A DNA stretch of 64,000 bases from Paracoccaceae bacterium (GTDB taxonomy: Bacteria > Pseudomonadota > Alphaproteobacteria > Rhodobacterales > Rhodobacteraceae), in assembly GCA_014654775.1 (NCBI GenBank), contig JACVZW010000058.1, forward strand, positions 1-64,000. The letters are read 5' to 3'. This document shows, one piece after another, positions 7,959 through 15,668 of this stretch (positions are counted from its first letter, which is position 1; the number at the start of each line of letters is the position of its first letter). The translations under genes were made by a program, and so were the position numbers. The notes under the pieces were generated by a model. The model made no database searches and was not told the DNA's origin. It worked only from the letters and a program-made list of their open reading frames with translations.

Positions 7959-8795
7959 TCAGAAGGGGCCGGGACGAAGGCCCAGAATGGCACGCGCCTC
8001 GGCCCATGTCGCTACGGGACGTTCATGCCTGTCGCAGATCGCCACCAAGCGACGCACCAGCGCCGCATTGGATGGGGCAAGTGTCTCACGGTCGAGGCGG
8101 ACATTGTCCTCCAGCCCCGTGCGGGCATGCCCGCCTGCGGCCACGGCCCAGTCGTTCAGCACGATCTGGTTCGCCCCGATCCCCGCCGCGCACCATGGCG
8201 CATCCGCACCAAACAGCCGATGAACGGTGCGGATGTAGAAGTCGAAGACCTCGCGGTCGGCGGGCATCGCATTCTTCACGCCCATCACGAATTGCACATA
8301 GGGCCGCGCGGCGATCTGGCCCGCCTGCCACATCTGATGCGCCTTGAGGATATGGGACAGATCGAAGGCCTCCACCTCCGGCTTCACGTCATGGACGATC
8401 ATTTCGGCCGCAAGCCAGTCCACCAGATCGGGCGGGTTCTCGTAGACGCGGGTGGGGAAGTTGTTGGAGCCCACGGAAAGACTGGCCATGTCGGGCCGTA
8501 GCGGAAGCATGCCGCCGCGCGCGCGCCCTGCGCCGGACCGCCCCCCTGTGGACAATTGCACGATCATGCCGGGGCAGTGTTTCTCCACCCCCTCCTTCAG
8601 GGCGGCGAACCTCTCGGGGTCAGAAGAGGGCGTCTCGTCCTCGTTGCGCACATGGGCGTGGACGATGCTGGCGCCCGCCTCGAACGCCTCATGCGTGGAC
8701 TCGATCTGTTCGGTGACGGTGATGGGCACGGCGGGGTTGTCCGCCTTGCGGGGCACCGATCCGGTGATGGCGACACATATGATGCAAGGTGTCAT
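7959..8795 (-). CDS. BKACE-family (DUF849) beta-keto acid cleavage enzyme
   Basis: About 278 residues, PF05853. It has the N-terminal pattern ITGSVPRKADNPAVPIT, the metal-binding VHAHVRNEDE (HxH) and the STGGRSGAGRARGG loop. BKACE enzymes are Zn-dependent and condense a beta-keto acid with acetyl-CoA, releasing acetoacetate and a new CoA ester; beta-ketoadipate is among substrates reported for the family. Inside a pca operon it may replace PcaIJ plus PcaF (succinyl-CoA transfer and thiolysis), which are absent here. The start ATG 8793-8795 lies 2 nt after the pcaG stop. The substrate is inferred from context. Confidence 0.88.
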   Translation of the reverse strand: MTPCIICVAITGSVPRKADNPAVPITVTEQIESTHEAFEAGASIVHAHVRNEDETPSSDPERFAALKEGVEKHCPGMIVQLSTGGRSGAGRARGGMLPLRPDMASLSVGSNNFPTRVYENPPDLVDWLAAEMIVHDVKPEVEAFDLSHILKAHQMWQAGQIAARPYVQFVMGVKNAMPADREVFDFYIRTVHRLFGADAPWCAAGIGANQIVLNDWAVAAGGHARTGLEDNVRLDRETLAPSNAALVRRLVAICDRHERPVATWAEARAILGLRPGPF

Positions 8796-8797
8796 GG

Positions 8798-9415
8798 TCA
8801 GATATCGATGAAGACGGTTTCGCCGTCGCCCTGAAGGCGGATGTCGAACCGATAGGTGCCGGGGCCGGTGGCCGTGGCAATCAGCGTCTGGCGGCGGGCC
8901 GGGGATTCGACCGAGGCCAGCACCGGATCGGTGGCGTGGGCAGCGGCATCTTCGGGGAAATAGAGGCGGGTGTTCAGCCCGATGTTGATGCCGCGCGCCA
9001 CCAGCCAGAGGTTCAGATGCGGCGCCTGCGTCCGGCCCCCCCGCCCCGGCACCGCGCCGGGCTTGATCGTGTCGATGCTCCAAAGTCCTGTGTCGAAATC
9101 CGGGATCACCCGGCCCCAGCCGCGAAAACCCGGCGCGGCCTCAGCGGCGCGCGGGTCTTCGGGATGGGGGTAGATGCCCGCCGCATCGGCCTGCCAGACC
9201 TCGATCAGCACATCCTTCACCGGCCCGCCGGTCCCGTCGATCACCTGCCCGTCGATGCGGATGCGTTCGCCCGCAGTGCCTTCGGGGGCGATGACCTGAC
9301 CCAGTTCCCGGTCAAAGGTCCTGAACCCCGCCGCGCCGGGGGCGAGGCCGATATGGACATAGGGTCCCGCCGTCTGCGAGGCCGTCTCGCGCAGGTAATC
9401 CAGTGGCCGCGGCAT
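8798..9415 (-). CDS. pcaG: Protocatechuate 3,4-dioxygenase alpha subunit
   Basis: About 205 residues of the intradiol dioxygenase fold (LRETASQTAGPYVHIGLAP near the start; the DVLIEVWQADAAG strand; HLNLWLVARGIN). The alpha chain lacks the iron-ligating tyrosines and pairs with PcaH to form the Fe(III) enzyme that opens protocatechuate between the two hydroxyls. It overlaps the pcaH stop by one base (TGATG), so the two are translationally coupled. Confidence 0.94.
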   Translation of the reverse strand: MPRPLDYLRETASQTAGPYVHIGLAPGAAGFRTFDRELGQVIAPEGTAGERIRIDGQVIDGTGGPVKDVLIEVWQADAAGIYPHPEDPRAAEAAPGFRGWGRVIPDFDTGLWSIDTIKPGAVPGRGGRTQAPHLNLWLVARGINIGLNTRLYFPEDAAAHATDPVLASVESPARRQTLIATATGPGTYRFDIRLQGDGETVFIDI

Positions 9416-10137
9416 CAGTTCCCCTCCAACCGGTTTTCGAACAAGGTCGATCGCCGCCCGCGCAGCACGATGTCAAAGCGGTAAGCAAGGCAATCCATCG
9501 GGACCGAAGCATTCATGTCCAGCACGGCGATCAGCCGATCCACGGCGTCCGCATCCGGGATCGTCCGTACGATGGGGCATTGCGCGATCAGCGGGTCGCC
9601 TTCGAAGTAAAGCTGCGTGATCAGGCGCTGGCTGAACGCGGTACCGAAGACCGAGACATGGATATGCCGGGGCCGCCATGAATTGACGAAGTTCAACCAA
9701 GGATAGGGCCCTGGCTTGATGGTGCGAAAGGCGTACCGCCCCTCGGCATCGGTCAATGTGCGCCCACAGCCCCCAAAATTGGGGTCCAACGCACCCAGAT
9801 AGGCATCCTTCTTGTGCCGATAGCGGCCCGAGGCATTGGCCTGCCATATCTCAACCAAGGTGCCCGGAACGGGGCGGGCGTTTTCATCCAGCACCCGCCC
9901 ATGCAGGATCATCCGTTCCCCCACGGGCATCCCGCCATGATCGAAATTGCGCGTCAGGTCGTTGTCCAGCGCACCGATGTCGCCATGGCCAAAAGTCGGC
10001 CCGGTGATCTCGGATGCGGTCTGTTGCAGCGTCAGAAGCGGCAGGCGCGGCGACCTTGTCACGGATGTCTTGTAGCCCGGGTCGAAGGCGGGCGGATGAA
10101 GGGTGCGGTCGCGCTGATAGAACTCGGCTTGGGTCAC
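9415..10137 (-). CDS. pcaH: Protocatechuate 3,4-dioxygenase beta subunit
   Basis: About 240 residues with the N-terminal PcaH domain and the catalytic iron site: Tyr106 (SGRYRHK), Tyr145 (GPYPW), His158 and His160 ([11 protein letters not shown]), matching the 2-Tyr 2-His non-haem Fe(III) centre. The start is GTG at 10135-10137, overlapping the pcaC stop as GTGA. With PcaG it converts protocatechuate to 3-carboxy-cis,cis-muconate. Confidence 0.95.
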   Translation of the reverse strand: MTQAEFYQRDRTLHPPAFDPGYKTSVTRSPRLPLLTLQQTASEITGPTFGHGDIGALDNDLTRNFDHGGMPVGERMILHGRVLDENARPVPGTLVEIWQANASGRYRHKKDAYLGALDPNFGGCGRTLTDAEGRYAFRTIKPGPYPWLNFVNSWRPRHIHVSVFGTAFSQRLITQLYFEGDPLIAQCPIVRTIPDADAVDRLIAVLDMNASVPMDCLAYRFDIVLRGRRSTLFENRLEGN

Positions 10138-10520
10138 GACTGTTCCTCCTGTGCCATGGCGGCGAAGGTGTCCTTGGCGATGCGGATCGCATGATTGGCG
10201 CGGGGGATGCCTGCATAGATGGCGACGTGAAGCAGCGCCTCCATGACATCGGCCTCGGTCGCGCCGGTGTTTCGGGTGGCGCGCAGGTGCAGGACAAGCT
10301 CGCCGTCATTTCCCAACGCCGCCAAAAGCGCGATGGTGATCAGCGAGCGTTCGCGCAGCGGGATCGTGTCGCGCGCCCAGACATGGCCCCATGCCGCATC
10401 CGTGATCAGCGCCTGAAAGGGCGCGTCCAAAGGGGAAGCAGCGGCGGTGACGCGGTCGACATGGGCATCGCCCAGAACCCTGCGGCGGGTGGCGCGGCCC
10501 TTTTCGGTGATGTCGGTCAT
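10134..10520 (-). CDS. pcaC: 4-carboxymuconolactone decarboxylase
   Basis: About 128 residues of the CMD/AhpD-like fold ([55 protein letters not shown]). It decarboxylates 4-carboxymuconolactone to beta-ketoadipate enol-lactone. The longer open frame upstream is not coding; ATG 10518-10520 gives a normal-length protein and overlaps the pcaD stop as ATGA. Confidence 0.94.
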   Translation of the reverse strand: MTDITEKGRATRRRVLGDAHVDRVTAAASPLDAPFQALITDAAWGHVWARDTIPLRERSLITIALLAALGNDGELVLHLRATRNTGATEADVMEALLHVAIYAGIPRANHAIRIAKDTFAAMAQEEQS

Positions 10521-11296
10521 GCTCTCTCCGTCAGGAAAGGGGCCACGAGGGCGGCCCAAGCGGCGGGGGTTTCGACGCAGGGCAGATGGCCCGCGCCGGG
10601 GATTTCGTGGAAGACCGCGCCGGGGATGAGGTCGGCCGTCGCGCGGACAACGGCGGGGGGACTCGCGCCGTCCTCGCTGCCCGCGATCACGAGCGTGGGC
10701 AAGCGCAACGCAGCCGAAGCGGCTGTCAGGTCCGCAGCGGCAAGGGCGCGGCAGGCGGCAACATAGCCGTCGGCCGAGGTTCGGGTCAGCATCGCGCGCC
10801 AGAGCGCGCAGTCCGGCGTGGCGCGGAAGGCGGGGGCGAACCACCGCTCCATCACCGCATCGGCGACAGAGCCGAGGCCACCCGCCTCAATCGCCGCGAT
10901 ACGCGCGGACCAGCCTTCCGGCGTGCCAAGACGTGCGGCGGTGTTCGACAGCACCAGCGCGCGCACAAGATCGGGGCGTCGCAGAGCCACAGCCTGCGCA
11001 ATCAGCCCGCCGATGGATAGGCCCAGAAAGATGGCGGGGCCCCGGGCAAAGGTTTCCAAGATGGCAATGGCGTCTTCGACGTGATCCTCCAGCCTCTCGC
11101 CCCCGCCCGTGGCCGATAGCCCATGCCCGCGCTTGTCATATCGGATCAGGCGCAAATGGGGGGGAAGCAGCGGGATTACCCGATCCCAAAGCCGCAGATC
11201 GGTGCCCAGCGAATTGGCAAAGACCACGGGCAGACCGTCGTCAGGCCCGTCAATCCGGGCATGCAGGGGGCCGAAGGGGCGGGGCAGGGCGATCAT
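10517..11296 (-). CDS. pcaD: 3-oxoadipate enol-lactonase
   Basis: About 259 residues, alpha/beta-hydrolase fold: oxyanion region FANSLGTDLRLWD, RYDKRGHGLS, nucleophile elbow GLSIGG, late Asp in VIAGSEDGASPP and His in IPGAGHLPCVE. It hydrolyses the enol-lactone to beta-ketoadipate. It is a separate protein, not fused to PcaC as in some bacteria, and is the first pca gene after pobA, with a gap of 24 nt, so pobA and pca genes may be one transcript. Confidence 0.93.
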   Translation of the reverse strand: MIALPRPFGPLHARIDGPDDGLPVVFANSLGTDLRLWDRVIPLLPPHLRLIRYDKRGHGLSATGGGERLEDHVEDAIAILETFARGPAIFLGLSIGGLIAQAVALRRPDLVRALVLSNTAARLGTPEGWSARIAAIEAGGLGSVADAVMERWFAPAFRATPDCALWRAMLTRTSADGYVAACRALAAADLTAASAALRLPTLVIAGSEDGASPPAVVRATADLIPGAVFHEIPGAGHLPCVETPAAWAALVAPFLTERA

Positions 11297-11320
11297 CGTG
11301 GCGGCAGGCTCCGGTTGCGC

Positions 11321-12490
11321 CTAGTAGGGTAGGCCGAGATAGGTTTCCGCCCAAGCCTTCTGCGCGGCGGCGCTGTCCAGCAGCATGGACAGTTCGGCAT
11401 CCTGCATCCGCCGATCATAGGGCGTGTCCTGCGGAAAGCGGTGCATCATCATCGTGAGCTGCCAGGAAAAGCGCATCGCCTTCCAGACCCGGTCCAGCGC
11501 GCGGGTGGAATAGCCCTCGATCCCCGCCATGCTTCCTGTCGCGTAATGCTCGACCAGTGCCTCCTGCAGATAGAAGACATCCCCCACGGCAAGGTTCAGC
11601 CCCTTCGCCCCCGTCGGCGGCACGATATGGGCGGCATCGCCGCATAGGAACAGCCGCCCCCAGCGCATCGGTTCAGACACGAAGGATCGCAGCGGCGCGA
11701 TGGATTTCTCGATCGACGGGCCGGTGACAAGGCCCGCGCGCACCTCTTCCGGCAATCGCTCGGTCAATGCGTCCCAGAAACGGGCATCGCTCCAGTCCTC
11801 GACCCGGTCGGTCAGCGGCACTTGCACGTAGTGGCGTGACAGCATCGCGTTGCGCATGGAACACAGGGCGAAGCCGCTTTCGCTGGCGACATAGACCATG
11901 TGCTGCGGTACGGGCGGCGTGCGCGACAGGATGCCCAGCCAGCCGAACGGGTAGACCTTCTCGAATTCGCGGCGGCGCTCGGCGGGGATCGTGGGGCGGC
12001 TAACGCCGTGAAACCCGTCGCATCCGGCGATGAAATCGCAGCTCAGGTCATGCCTCTCGCCGTCCTTCACCCATGTGACGCGGGGCCGGTCCGAGGTGAC
12101 GTCATGCAGCGCCACATCCTCGGCCCCGTGGATGATCGTGCCCCCGATGGCATCCTGCGCGGCATAAAGGTCGGTCGTCACCTCCGTCTGGCCATAGACC
12201 ATCAGGCGGCGGCCGGTCAGGCCGTGGCAGTCGACCCTGAACAACTGCCCATTGACGCCGAAATGGATGTGATCATGGGGCTTGCCCTCGCGGTCCATGC
12301 GTTCGCCCACCCCGGCGGCGCGCAGAAGCTCGGTCGTGCCCCATTCCAGAACACCCGCCCGGATGCGCGACAGCACATGGTCGCGGCTTTGCCGTTCCAG
12401 CACCACGGTCGCGATCCCGGCGCGGTTCAACAGTTGTGACAGCAGCAGGCCCGAAGGGCCCGCGCCGATGATGGCGACCTGCGTGCGCAT
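11321..12490 (-). CDS. pobA: 4-hydroxybenzoate 3-monooxygenase
   Basis: About 389 residues, the family length. FAD motifs are GAGPSG near the N-terminus, CDGFHGVSR in the middle and CGDAAHIVPPTGAKGLNLA. It hydroxylates 4-hydroxybenzoate to protocatechuate using NAD(P)H and feeds the adjacent pca operon. The start ATG 12488-12490 is preceded by a good GGGAGGA site. The promoter region faces a divergent AraC-type regulator and contains an AT-rich element at 12509-12530. Confidence 0.96.
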   Translation of the reverse strand: MRTQVAIIGAGPSGLLLSQLLNRAGIATVVLERQSRDHVLSRIRAGVLEWGTTELLRAAGVGERMDREGKPHDHIHFGVNGQLFRVDCHGLTGRRLMVYGQTEVTTDLYAAQDAIGGTIIHGAEDVALHDVTSDRPRVTWVKDGERHDLSCDFIAGCDGFHGVSRPTIPAERRREFEKVYPFGWLGILSRTPPVPQHMVYVASESGFALCSMRNAMLSRHYVQVPLTDRVEDWSDARFWDALTERLPEEVRAGLVTGPSIEKSIAPLRSFVSEPMRWGRLFLCGDAAHIVPPTGAKGLNLAVGDVFYLQEALVEHYATGSMAGIEGYSTRALDRVWKAMRFSWQLTMMMHRFPQDTPYDRRMQDAELSMLLDSAAAQKAWAETYLGLPY

Positions 12491-12508
12491 CCCCGTCCTC
12501 CCGTTATT

Positions 12509-12530
12509 GTTATTGATTATAACGGTATCC
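12509..12530. promoter_or_regulatory. Putative operator in the pobA-pobR divergent promoter
   Basis: The inverted half-sites GTTAT (12509-12513) and ATAAC (12519-12523) are spaced by 5 nt, continuing into GGTATCC. The 12-mer ATAACGGTATCC (12519-12530) differs by one base from ATAACTGTATCC at 19420-19431 in another divergent promoter of the island. The regulator that binds it is unknown; PobR is one candidate. Confidence 0.5.
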
Positions 12531-12577
12531 GGTTGCATAGAATGGACGGGCCCGCCCAATAATTGGACTTTTCGGCC

Positions 12578-13432
12578 ATGAAGCGACCCGGCGACACGAT
12601 TCCCACCTTCGGTCTCTACGGCGAAGAGGCGGATTTCCCGGACCTGCTGCATGTCGAGGCGCTGCGCGATCGGGCCGCGCGTCACGGCTGGGCCATCGCG
12701 CCGCATCGGCACCGCCAATTGCATCAGATCGTGCATCTGGCCGAAGGCGAGGGTTCCATGACCGTGGATGGCGAGACGCTTGTCCTGCATCCGCACGTCG
12801 CGGTGAACCTGCCGCCACAGGTGGTGCATTCCTTCCGTCTGGGCGCGGGCGCGGTGGGCGATGTGCTGACGCTGCCCATCCCGCTCTGGTCCGATCTTCT
12901 GGTGGCCGAGGCCGAGGTCGCGCCCCGGCTGGGACGTGCCTTTCTTTGTACGGTTCCGCCCGGCTTTGGCCCCGGGATGGATCGGCTGCGGCGCGAATTG
13001 CGCGACCCCGGCCCGCATCGGCGGCTGCGCCTGCAGGCGGCATTGGCCGAGGTGGTGCTCATGGTTCTGGCCGCCGAAGGCGCGGCCGGTCCGGGCGCCC
13101 CGCGCCGGACCGACCCGCGCCTTGCGGCCTTTCAGGCGCAGGTGGAGGCCGCGCCCTCCATGCGGCTGGGCGTGGCCGAAGCGGCGCGCGGGCTGGGCCT
13201 GTCAGAGCGGCATCTGTCCCGGCTGTGCCGCGATGGGGCTGGAATGGCGGCGCAAGGGGTCATCCATGCCGCCGTCTTGCGCGAGGGCTGCCGCATGCTG
13301 GCCTATACGCGCCTTCAGGTGGCCGAGGTGGGGCATCGGCTGGGCTTCGATGACCCGGCCTATTTCAGCCGCTTCTTTCAGCGCGGGACGGGGCTTTCCC
13401 CCCGCGCCTATCGTGCGCGGATTGGGGCCTAG
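12578..13432 (+). CDS. pobR: AraC-family regulator of pobA (PobR-like)
   Basis: About 284 residues: an N-terminal cupin-type ligand domain (APHRHRQLHQIVHLAEGEG) and a C-terminal double-HTH AraC domain (MRLGVAEAARGLGLSERHLS, then LQVAEVGHRLGFDDPAYFSR and FFQRGTGLSPRAYR). It is divergent from pobA, the classic arrangement for 4-hydroxybenzoate-responsive activators. ATG 12578 gives the family-like MKRPGDTIPTFGLYGEE start; a TTG 15 nt upstream is also possible. Its stop overlaps the stop of the next, convergent gene. Confidence 0.85.
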   Translation: MKRPGDTIPTFGLYGEEADFPDLLHVEALRDRAARHGWAIAPHRHRQLHQIVHLAEGEGSMTVDGETLVLHPHVAVNLPPQVVHSFRLGAGAVGDVLTLPIPLWSDLLVAEAEVAPRLGRAFLCTVPPGFGPGMDRLRRELRDPGPHRRLRLQAALAEVVLMVLAAEGAAGPGAPRRTDPRLAAFQAQVEAAPSMRLGVAEAARGLGLSERHLSRLCRDGAGMAAQGVIHAAVLREGCRMLAYTRLQVAEVGHRLGFDDPAYFSRFFQRGTGLSPRAYRARIGA

Positions 13433-13743
13433 GCGCGGGTCAGCGGATCGATCCGCCCGGCCTGAAATGTGTCGGCAAGCCGGGTCAGGATGATCTCGCG
13501 CACCACGCCGCCGGTGGCGAAGGGATCGCCTTCGGCAAAGGCGCGGGCTTCCGCTTCGCTCGCGGCCTCCAGCACGCCGAAATTGCCAATGCCCGCGCCC
13601 GCCGCATCCCAAAGCGCCGATCCGGTCAGAACGCGGGCACGGCCCTTGCCCCCCGTCGCCACCCAGTCGCGGTGCTGTGGGCGCAAGGCGTCGCGTTGCG
13701 CGTCCACCCCCGGATGGTGATGGCAGATCATCAGGAAGAACAT
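13429..13743 (-). CDS. YciI-like protein of the extradiol operon
   Basis: About 104 residues with a YCII-related ferredoxin-like fold (MICHHHPGVDAQRDALRPQH, GSALWDAAGAGIGNFGVLEA, EARAFAEGDPFATGGV). YciI domains have a conserved His/Asp pair and appear in ring-cleavage pathways as small isomerases, hydrolases or dehalogenase-like enzymes; the exact reaction here is unknown. It starts within the last codons of the LigB-like gene (13-nt overlap), so it is co-translated with the dioxygenase. ATG 13741-13743 is the best start. Confidence 0.75.
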   Translation of the reverse strand: MFFLMICHHHPGVDAQRDALRPQHRDWVATGGKGRARVLTGSALWDAAGAGIGNFGVLEAASEAEARAFAEGDPFATGGVVREIILTRLADTFQAGRIDPLTRA

Positions 13744-14582
13744 ACGGCATTCTCCAGCAGGACCATCCCCGCGCCTGTCATCGAGGCCGGGGCGAAGTAA
13801 TGGCTGTGCAGCGTCTTGACCCGCGCATCCATGCAGCCGCGCATCACCAGCCACATGATCAGTTCCGCGCCTTCCGATCCGAAGGTTTCCACATAATCGG
13901 TTAGGGCCATATCGCGCCAGCGGTCCGGGGCTGGGCCGATCTCGTCGATCCAGGCGCGGTCCGCGGCCGGGTTGATGAAGCCCGCGCGCGCGCCCTGCAA
14001 CTGGTGCGAAAGGCCGCCCGTGCCCATCACGACGATCTTTTCATCCGTGGGCCAGTTTTCGATCGCCTTGCGCAGCAGCTTTCCCAGTTCCCACATCCGC
14101 TGCGGCGTCGGCACCGGATACTGGATCGTGTTGATCAGGATCGGCACCACCTTGACGGGCCAAGCCGCAGGCCTGCCGAAGACCAGTTCCATCGGCACCT
14201 GAAGGCCGTGGTCCACGTCAAGTTCGCGGCAGATCAGCGGGTCGAAATGCCCCTCCACCATGCAATCGGCCAGATGCCATGCGAAATCCGCCGCACCTCG
14301 GAAGGGTGGGATCGGTCGCGGCCCCCAGCCTTCGTCGATCGGGTGGTATTCTTCGGCCACACCAAGGGCAAGCGTAGGAACCCGGTCAAGGAAGAAGGCG
14401 TTGCCATGATCGTTGAAGATCACCACGGCGATGTCCGGCTTCTTGGCGGCGATCCAGTCCTGCGCCGGGGTGTAGCCGTCGAAAAAGGGCGCCCATTCGG
14501 GCGTGTGGCGCAGACCCTTGTCCAGCGCAGCGGCGATGGAGGGGACGTGGCTTGTGCCCAAGCCCGCGAGGAGTTCAGCCAT
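13731..14582 (-). CDS. LigB-type extradiol dioxygenase catalytic subunit
   Basis: About 283 residues, closely resembling the protocatechuate 4,5-dioxygenase beta subunit along its whole length: His12 (GTSHVPS), His59 (IFNDHGNAF), the WGPRPIP region, VDHGLQVP, catalytic-type His193 (GTGGLSHQLQG) and Glu240 or Glu237 (GSEGAELIMW). These supply the Fe(II) site of type II extradiol enzymes. It overlaps the upstream hydrolase-LigA gene by 8 nt, so the fused LigA domain is the likely partner subunit. The substrate could be protocatechuate, gallate or 3-O-methylgallate; the neighbouring O-demethylase favours a methoxylated or trihydroxylated ring. Chosen by context, not proven. Confidence 0.87.
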   Translation of the reverse strand: MAELLAGLGTSHVPSIAAALDKGLRHTPEWAPFFDGYTPAQDWIAAKKPDIAVVIFNDHGNAFFLDRVPTLALGVAEEYHPIDEGWGPRPIPPFRGAADFAWHLADCMVEGHFDPLICRELDVDHGLQVPMELVFGRPAAWPVKVVPILINTIQYPVPTPQRMWELGKLLRKAIENWPTDEKIVVMGTGGLSHQLQGARAGFINPAADRAWIDEIGPAPDRWRDMALTDYVETFGSEGAELIMWLVMRGCMDARVKTLHSHYFAPASMTGAGMVLLENAVCSS

Positions 14583-15606
14583 TGGTCACCTTGCCCAGTC
14601 GGGTGGTCAGGAAATCGTCCAGTGTCATCCCCGCCTGCGCCGCGCCGATGGCGCGGATCGGTGTCGGGTCGACGGCGGAAATCTTCAGGATGTAGAAGAG
14701 GTTGCCGCCCAGTCTTACCATCGCCTCCCAGTCGCGGGCCTTGACGGCGGCGCGCTGGTCGGGCGTCAGGGCGAAGCGGGACAGATAGGCATCCTCATCC
14801 GCCGCAAAGGCCGCGCGGCCCTCGGGCGTGGACAGGGCCATCGCCATCTTGTTCAGCGCATAGCCTGCATTGGCGCGGGGCCGGTCGAAAAGCGGAGTCT
14901 CGGGGATGCGGTCGGCCTGCGCGGCGATCTCGGCGGACCAAGTGGCGATGACGGCGCCCACGCGGTCGGGCTGTTCGACGGGGGCGAAGTGGCCAGCCGC
15001 GTCAATCACCTCCAGCCGCGCCTGCGGGCAGAGCGCGGCGATGTCCTGATGCTGGGCAACCGGGCTCCAGACATCCTGCGCGCCGGTCAGAAGGAGGAGG
15101 GGGCCGGTCCAGCCCGGCATGGACAGCGCCGCATCCGGGCGCGACAACAGCGCGCGCAGCTGGCGTTCATGAATGTCGGGGGTAAATCGGCAGACCATCG
15201 CGGTCAGATCGGCCATCAGCGCGGGGTCGGGCGTGCGGCCTGCGGCCATCATGCCGGGCAGCCAGCTTTCGGCCAGCGCGACCATTCCGGACTTATGCGC
15301 AAGATCGATCTTCTCCTGCCGCTTGGCCTCTTCCCCTTCGCGGCGGGGATGCATGCCAGTGTTCAGAAGCGCCATCCCCGCCAGACGGGACGGGGCAAGG
15401 CGCGCCATTTCCATCGCCACGCGCCCGCCCATCGAATGCCCGGCCAGGATCAGGCGGCCGGGGTGGCGGGCCAGCAGGTCCTGCGCCATCGCGGTGATCG
15501 TGGCTTGGGTCGAGACGTCGGCCACCACCGCCGGGATGCGCGCGGTGACGCCGTGCCAGACAAAGGCGTCGGAGACGAGGCCGGGGATCAGCAAAAGCGT
15601 GGGCAT
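14575..15606 (-). CDS. Alpha/beta-hydrolase fused to a LigA-type dioxygenase alpha domain
   Basis: About 343 residues in two parts. Residues 1-225 are an alpha/beta-hydrolase: LLLIPGLVSDAFVW, nucleophile elbow GHSMGG (Ser58), Asp178 in LTGAQDVWSP and His206 in AAGHFAPVE. Residues 243-335 match the LigA superfamily: GYALNKMAMALSTPEGR, DAYLSRFALTPDQRAAV, WEAMVRLGGNLFYILKI. LigA-type chains normally stand alone as the small subunit capping the LigB active site. The gene lies between the LigM/DesA-type gene and ligB. The fusion would join ring cleavage and hydrolysis of its product, for example a methyl ester from a methoxylated ring. Domains are seen; the substrate is inferred. Confidence 0.85.
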   Translation of the reverse strand: MPTLLLIPGLVSDAFVWHGVTARIPAVVADVSTQATITAMAQDLLARHPGRLILAGHSMGGRVAMEMARLAPSRLAGMALLNTGMHPRREGEEAKRQEKIDLAHKSGMVALAESWLPGMMAAGRTPDPALMADLTAMVCRFTPDIHERQLRALLSRPDAALSMPGWTGPLLLLTGAQDVWSPVAQHQDIAALCPQARLEVIDAAGHFAPVEQPDRVGAVIATWSAEIAAQADRIPETPLFDRPRANAGYALNKMAMALSTPEGRAAFAADEDAYLSRFALTPDQRAAVKARDWEAMVRLGGNLFYILKISAVDPTPIRAIGAAQAGMTLDDFLTTRLGKVTNG

Positions 15607-15614
15607 CGCAGGGC

Positions 15615-15654
15615 CTTTCGCGAAAGATGCCGCCCGGGGTCATCCCCGGGCGGC
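15615..15654 (-). promoter_or_regulatory. Intercistronic palindrome and strong hairpin
   Basis: Between the O-demethylase stop and the hydrolase-LigA start lie a perfect 11-bp stem with a 4-nt loop (15629-15639 with 15644-15654) and, just beside it, the perfect 12-bp palindrome CTTTCGCGAAAG (15615-15626). There is no T-run, so this is more likely an mRNA-stabilising or processing element, or a leaky terminator, than a full terminator. Confidence 0.6.
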
Positions 15655-15668
15655 CAGTTCAGGAGAGT

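Noticed and set aside
13731-15606. Calling the ligB and fusion genes ligB/ligA of a protocatechuate 4,5-dioxygenase
   Set aside because: Substrate cannot be read from the motifs. The window already has a complete protocatechuate 3,4-pathway, and the O-demethylase context fits other substrates.
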